Shown here: piece by piece, positions 62,101 through 64,000 of the stretch
How positions within the stretch are numbered: position 1 is the stretch's first letter
Layout of the letters: each line of letters begins with the position of its first letter
From: Steinernema hermaphroditum
Taxonomy: Eukaryota > Nematoda > Chromadorea > Rhabditida > Steinernematidae
Assembly: GCA_030435675.1 (NCBI GenBank)
Contig: CM059623.1
Coordinates: 11,124,012-11,188,011 of the forward strand
Length of the DNA: 64,000 nucleotides
Direction: 5' to 3'
Notes under the pieces: model-generated
The model's input: only the letters and a program-made list of their open reading frames with translations
Told to the model about the DNA's origin: nothing
Database searches by the model: none
Translations under genes and position numbers: made by a program

Positions 62101-63339
62101 CGGCGGACTACGCTGGGCGCCTTATGTAAAGTGGTTTCTACACGTATCTTCGCGCCTCAGCACATCGGTCCACAGTTCATCGGAGTCGTGGATATCATGT
62201 GCTCAATTGGCAGGTTGCCAATTTTTAGCGTTACCAATCTGGGGACAAAATAAAAGAAGAAGAAGGGTAAGTGGAATCATAGGCTACATAAAAAATGAAA
62301 AGACTCTGTTCCAGATAGAAAATCATCGTTATTTAAGGCCTACAAAAACCAAGAGCGTCTAGGTTCAGTATTACTCAAGAAACTAAGGAATTGAAAGCAA
62401 ACTTTTCAAATTGCCTTGCGTGATTAGATTTGGATGCTTGCATGCTTAAATGTTCTTTTTTGCAACTTTGTATATGGTCAATGAGACTAGCTTTGAATCC
62501 TCCTCCTTGTCGCGTAGATTGAGAGAACGGGACATATCGGGGCCCTTTCATTGGCGATGAATTCCAAAAAAACGACGAAGATGTAGCCTCTCGTACAACC
62601 AGAAACGTGTCTCAATGGATCATTATACTACGCGCCCTAACGTTACTTCCTTCAGGTTACAGATGAATCAGTCCATTTCGATGTGCAGTGCTACCCTTAT
62701 TTTGCTCATATTTTCAGTATTATGGCACCGCCAACTCTGAAAGCCCTGAAAGGAAGAAAGGAAAAGTGCATAAAACAAACTCACGTAAACTAGAGAAGAC
62801 ATTGTGGGCCATGGAGAGGAACACCTGGGACTGGCGGGCGAGCCTCTTCTGCTCCTCTACGTTCGCCACAATCGACATCAACGTCCCGATCATGTTGACG
62901 TGGGGCAGAACGGCGGCGAGTTCGCCGTTTTTCGTTCTGAAATCACCATCCACCCCCTCAGTGAGGACATCTTGAAAGTTCGCACTCACGCGGCGCTCTG
63001 ATGAATCATGATGAGTCCGGTCACAAAGCCACAACGCGCCTTCACCGGGATTACGGTGCCGGCGACGGGAACGCTCTTGGGCACGCCATCGGCCGTGATC
63101 TCGAGGATTCTAGCGCGGAGCTCTGCATCCACATCGTTGAAATCGATGGCGCGCTGCTCGATTTCGTCGGTGGAGCGACCTCCAGTGGTCGGAGTCGTCA
63201 CCGATGACACAGAAGAGTCGCCAAAGAGAGAAGTGAGGACCGAGGCATCACCCTGGAACAGGCTTTATTTTATAAATGGACTGGGAAACGGGCATCTTAC
63301 GCAGTTTATGGGTTCGTCCATCAGCTCGCTTCCGCATAC
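29181..63339 (-). CDS. pde-2: GAF-domain cyclic-nucleotide phosphodiesterase, PDE2 orthologue (5' end outside window)
   Basis: Twelve exons join in phase: 63301-63339, 62990-63252, 62785-62936, 41417-41480, 38114-38284, 37630-37715, 34664-34779, 31837-31920, 30283-30690, 29642-29977, 29452-29597, 29181-29406 (stop TAA 29181-29183). Order: degenerate GAF-A; GAF-B with [37 protein letters not shown] and the full NKxnFx3DE cyclic-nucleotide signature ([13 protein letters not shown]); then the catalytic domain. Metal-site motifs are [24 protein letters not shown] and [10 protein letters not shown], followed by [15 protein letters not shown] and [16 protein letters not shown]. Exon order and content track human PDE2A throughout. 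It hydrolyses cGMP/cAMP and is allosterically controlled by GAF-bound cGMP (family knowledge). The intron between 62785 and 41480 is about 21 kb; a second start could be at 41871. Confidence 0.93.
30985..31334. promoter_or_regulatory. Cluster of GATA motifs in a pde-2 intron
   Basis: Four GATAA words within 350 bp of the intron before the catalytic exon: TGATAA at 30985, CCGATAAGCG at 31165 and again at 31295, and TGATAAG at 31328. This resembles sites for nematode GATA factors. Functional status is a guess. Confidence 0.3.
31750..32900 (-). other. Ambiguous coding-like segments nested in a pde-2 intron
   Basis: Three stretches look coding but I cannot assemble them. (1) A minus frame from ATG 32278 ([18 protein letters not shown]) with a hydrophobic region and a possible GTGAGA donor at about 32091. 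(2) A read-through of the pde-2 exon past its donor at 31836 that encodes a membrane-like helix ([17 protein letters not shown]). (3) A GC3-rich block at 32700-32850 open on both strands: minus [20 protein letters not shown] is a clean helix, plus [20 protein letters not shown] is equally codon-biased. The set could be a small nested membrane-protein gene of the MARVEL kind or alternative pde-2 exons. Confidence 0.3.
33033..33935 (+). repeat. ~0.9-kb dispersed repeat, copy 2, inside a pde-2 intron
   Basis: Matches the reverse complement of 26830-27723. The 75-codon frame (33361-33588, [19 protein letters not shown]) is intact here as well, while the opposite Cys-rich frame carries a stop in this copy. 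Splice-like signals also occur (GTAAGTCC at about 33153, TTTGTCCTCAG at about 33278). It interrupts the intron between pde-2 exons at 31920 and 34664. Confidence 0.85.
40001..40324 (+). CDS. Weak ORF in a pde-2 intron (107 aa)
   Basis: Open from ATG 40001 to TGA 40324, with moderately coding-like codons ([20 protein letters not shown], then a Lys-rich segment). No domain, no conserved neighbour and no splice evidence; opposite in strand to pde-2. Kept only as a candidate. Confidence 0.2.
   Translation: MPSQYKEMLIWRRAMLILPKDKTKIARFCYTLSHICYLYDLFSDEIESRLGTVMAKKNKGKHEVLRSRMENIGSDSFEFETFENNKTTQSFVKFEAILQTKTCGNHS
41417..41871 (-). CDS. pde-2: Candidate alternative first exon of pde-2
   Basis: The internal pde-2 exon (41417-41480) begins at a GCTTTCAG acceptor, yet the same frame is open upstream to ATG 41871. 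That adds about 130 residues that are codon-biased and low-complexity: a Ser/Pro run ([14 protein letters not shown]), [26 protein letters not shown], and an acidic Ser/Cys-rich patch ([12 protein letters not shown]). It then runs straight into [15 protein letters not shown], the start of the GAF-B helix. Such an exon would give a short isoform lacking GAF-A, driven from a promoter within the gene. An acceptor-like TATCCACAG at about 41636 would allow further splice forms. Confidence 0.55.
43430..43495 (-). other. tRNA-like remnant
   Basis: On the minus strand AGTTGGCTAGAAAATCGCC resembles a D arm. About 30 nt later GGTTCGAATC is a perfect box B core, preceded by an anticodon-like TTCGAAGTCCTA. 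Acceptor stems do not pair, so this is a decayed tRNA or a tRNA-derived repeat head. Confidence 0.35.
46941..47775 (+). pseudogene. Intronless decayed gene of unknown family inside the pde-2 intron
   Basis: Three consecutive codon-biased open segments read as one protein of about 275 residues with two lesions. Segment 1 (46941 to about 47273) encodes [13 protein letters not shown] and [17 protein letters not shown] one-base shift at about 47274 moves into segment 2, with [16 protein letters not shown] and [18 protein letters not shown]. An in-frame TGA (47490-47492) separates it from segment 3 (47497-47775), with [20 protein letters not shown] and [15 protein letters not shown]. No intron signals interrupt the 835 bp, while real genes here have an intron every ~150 bp, so a processed retrocopy is likely. 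Family not recognised. Confidence 0.45.
49091..49303 (+). CDS. BED-type zinc-finger-like ORF, possible transposon remnant
   Basis: A 70-codon frame with [14 protein letters not shown] followed by RGHLEKC. The Cys-x2-Cys ... His-x4-Cys spacing matches the BED finger found at the N-terminus of hAT-type transposases and related nuclear proteins. A Lys/Arg-rich tail ([10 protein letters not shown]) follows. I see no transposase catalytic region downstream, so if it is from a transposon it is only the DNA-binding end. Confidence 0.35.
   Translation: MIVNLFRQRSRLDTNGLQTSVKVHCSFCESWHGDRLNKQRGHLEKCEEDPAIRNKQKRNPLRRVMLREGD
50916..50985 (+). pseudogene. Inverted stray copy of part of the pde-2 GAF-A exon
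   Basis: Seventy bases match pde-2 exon 62990-63252 (its part 63074-63147) on the opposite strand at roughly 86% by eye. The fragment encodes [20 protein letters not shown] versus [20 protein letters not shown] in the gene. A 4-bp deletion then throws the reading out of frame and a TAG follows in the fragment's flank. Several differences are synonymous third-position changes, so the piece may have diverged while still coding, for example as an exon of a former paralogue. Confidence 0.75.
54907..54978 (-). CDS. Candidate alternative first exon (24 codons) for pde-2
   Basis: ATG at 54976-54978 opens [20 protein letters not shown] and ends at a GTGACA (or GTGTGA) donor. Codons are strongly C/G-ending and the peptide is an amphipathic helix. 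The 5' flank (55030-55200) is GC-rich and promoter-like, in the pde-2 direction. Phase 0 at the donor does not fit the 41480 acceptor but would fit TATCCACAG at about 41636. It could equally be the first exon of an unrecognised nested gene. Confidence 0.35.
57755..57955 (+). pseudogene. Frameshifted member of the unknown small family seen at 10.5 kb
   Basis: A ~95-bp core aligns without gaps to the 10.5-kb frame at about 70%. Encoded blocks are [11 protein letters not shown], then after a one-base shift [26 protein letters not shown] and a Lys/Asn-rich tail. The shift between TALHK and the next block relative to copy 1 shows that this copy is broken or needs a splice. It sits in the pde-2 intron on the opposite strand. 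Confidence 0.5.
60833..60922 (+). repeat. Local duplication, copy 1
   Basis: About 85 bp beginning CTGGAAACTAAACAACTTG recurs in direct orientation at 61382-61465 (CTGGCAACTAAAGAGCTTG...). Shared words: CTTGTTTTT, CTGTTTACT/TTGTTTACT, CAAGAAT, TGTG...GATCGAT. No coding role seen. Confidence 0.6.
61382..61465 (+). repeat. Local duplication, copy 2
   Basis: Partner of 60833-60922, about 550 bp downstream in the same orientation and moderately diverged. Confidence 0.6.
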
Positions 63340-64000
63340 CTAAAAAAGAAGAAGGCTGAGAAAGGGAAACCGGTTTATGTTTTTGTGTCATTTCTCTGTG
63401 TTCGGTTTGTGAACTGCGGAAAGAGGTGTCAGTTCAAGGACTTCCGAAACAAATTGATTTCCTACGACAGTCCTTTGAATCAAAGAACAAAAGTGATTAT
63501 CGCGCTCGATCACACCCTAGAAATTACCAACACAAATCTACTATGCAAAGCTCAAAGGAAACAAAAAGAAAAATCGTTCATAGAGTACGAAACTAAGAAC
63601 GATTACAAGGGACGAAAAGTTCCACGAAAGAGAGATGACTTTTAAACGTGGGCTTCTCATCAATGACCGGTCACAGTGTAAATGGCGGAAATTTCAACCA
63701 TCGTCCTCCGTGTCTTAGATGGAGCGCCTTATATGTCGATCAATCAAAAAGCCGTCCGAGTTATAATCACTCTTATCTTTATAATCTTGCTCCTGTGAAA
63801 GGGTTCAGCCTCGGGTAATCGGACCCAAGTCACGGATTACCCGGGCTGATACCTCGTCTCTTTCTACTTTTTAAACCCTTCACTTCCGAATGATACGATC
63901 TGGTGCTTGCTGTTCTAAAATGTGCTAGAAGACACTAAATACAAAGCGTTCATGGCATAGGACTTCAAACTGTATCCGACAGCACTGTACCTCAGATGAG
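63340..64000. other. pde-2 intron running off the window
   Basis: Begins after the acceptor CTTTTTTTAG of the first visible pde-2 exon. A hairpin with 9-bp arms CGGGTAATC (63812-63820) and GATTACCCG (63835-63843) lies here. An 86-codon Lys-rich frame (63385-63645, plus) has no recognisable feature. Further pde-2 5' exons should lie to the right. Confidence 0.5.

Larger units (their letters stand above)
41872..62784. other. ~21-kb pde-2 intron rich in fragments
   Basis: Apart from the items listed separately, I see no supported gene. Many open frames are shadows or chance; the longest (49009-49689 minus, 226 codons) has no domain and no splice context. A GC-rich 44418-44530 block on the minus strand ends in a GTGAGT donor after QMIQLIAI and may be one more alternative leader exon, but its frame would not match the 41480 acceptor. 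Confidence 0.45.

Noticed and set aside
63812..63843. Hairpin considered as a riboswitch or terminator
   Set aside because: A 9-bp palindrome in an intron of a eukaryotic gene; no supporting context.

Overview
This is a nematode genomic window, most likely a free-living rhabditid or diplogastrid. The genes are compact, with many introns of about 38-55 nt that end in TTTCAG or TTTTAG. It carries a major-sperm-protein-domain gene, a cluster of nematode-type seven-transmembrane chemoreceptors and a divergent pde-2. All gene models were built by hand from reading frame, splice signals and phase, so exon edges are read from the sequence while start codons and UTRs are inferred.

Left part (1-25.4 kb) is gene-dense. 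In order: an RRM1/RRM2-type PABP-like gene (minus, runs off the left edge); a four-TM LAPTM/DUF7027-like gene (plus); an unrecognised multi-exon gene and a small signal-peptide membrane protein (both minus, closely spaced); an hnRNP C/RALY-like RRM protein (plus); an intact Srg/Srv-type chemoreceptor (minus). A gene-poor AT-rich stretch holds a pure 246-bp (TG)n tract. Then come a truncated and a nearly complete chemoreceptor (minus), a small unknown gene (plus), an 11-exon xylulokinase (minus), tRNA-Arg(TCT), an intronless RRM3/RRM4-type PABP-like gene (plus), a fourth chemoreceptor with one frameshifting base (plus), an MSP-domain sperm protein (plus) and a DDAH/amidinotransferase-fold enzyme (minus).

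Right part (about 29-64 kb) is dominated by one gene: a GAF-containing cyclic-nucleotide phosphodiesterase orthologous to PDE2 (pde-2). At least 12 exons lie on the minus strand and span more than 34 kb, with one intron of about 21 kb. That intron carries candidate alternative first exons, an intronless decayed gene, a BED-finger-like ORF, an inverted stray copy of part of a GAF exon of pde-2 itself, a frameshifted member of a small protein family also present at 10.5 kb, and local duplications. Two copies of a ~0.9-kb repeat lie in opposite orientation, one downstream of pde-2 and one inside a pde-2 intron.

The genes do not form one pathway. The recurring theme is local duplication and decay: four chemoreceptor paralogues in different states, three copies of a small unknown family, two PABP-like genes each with half of the four-RRM set, and fragments in the giant intron. 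I found no CRISPR, phage, viral or rRNA features.
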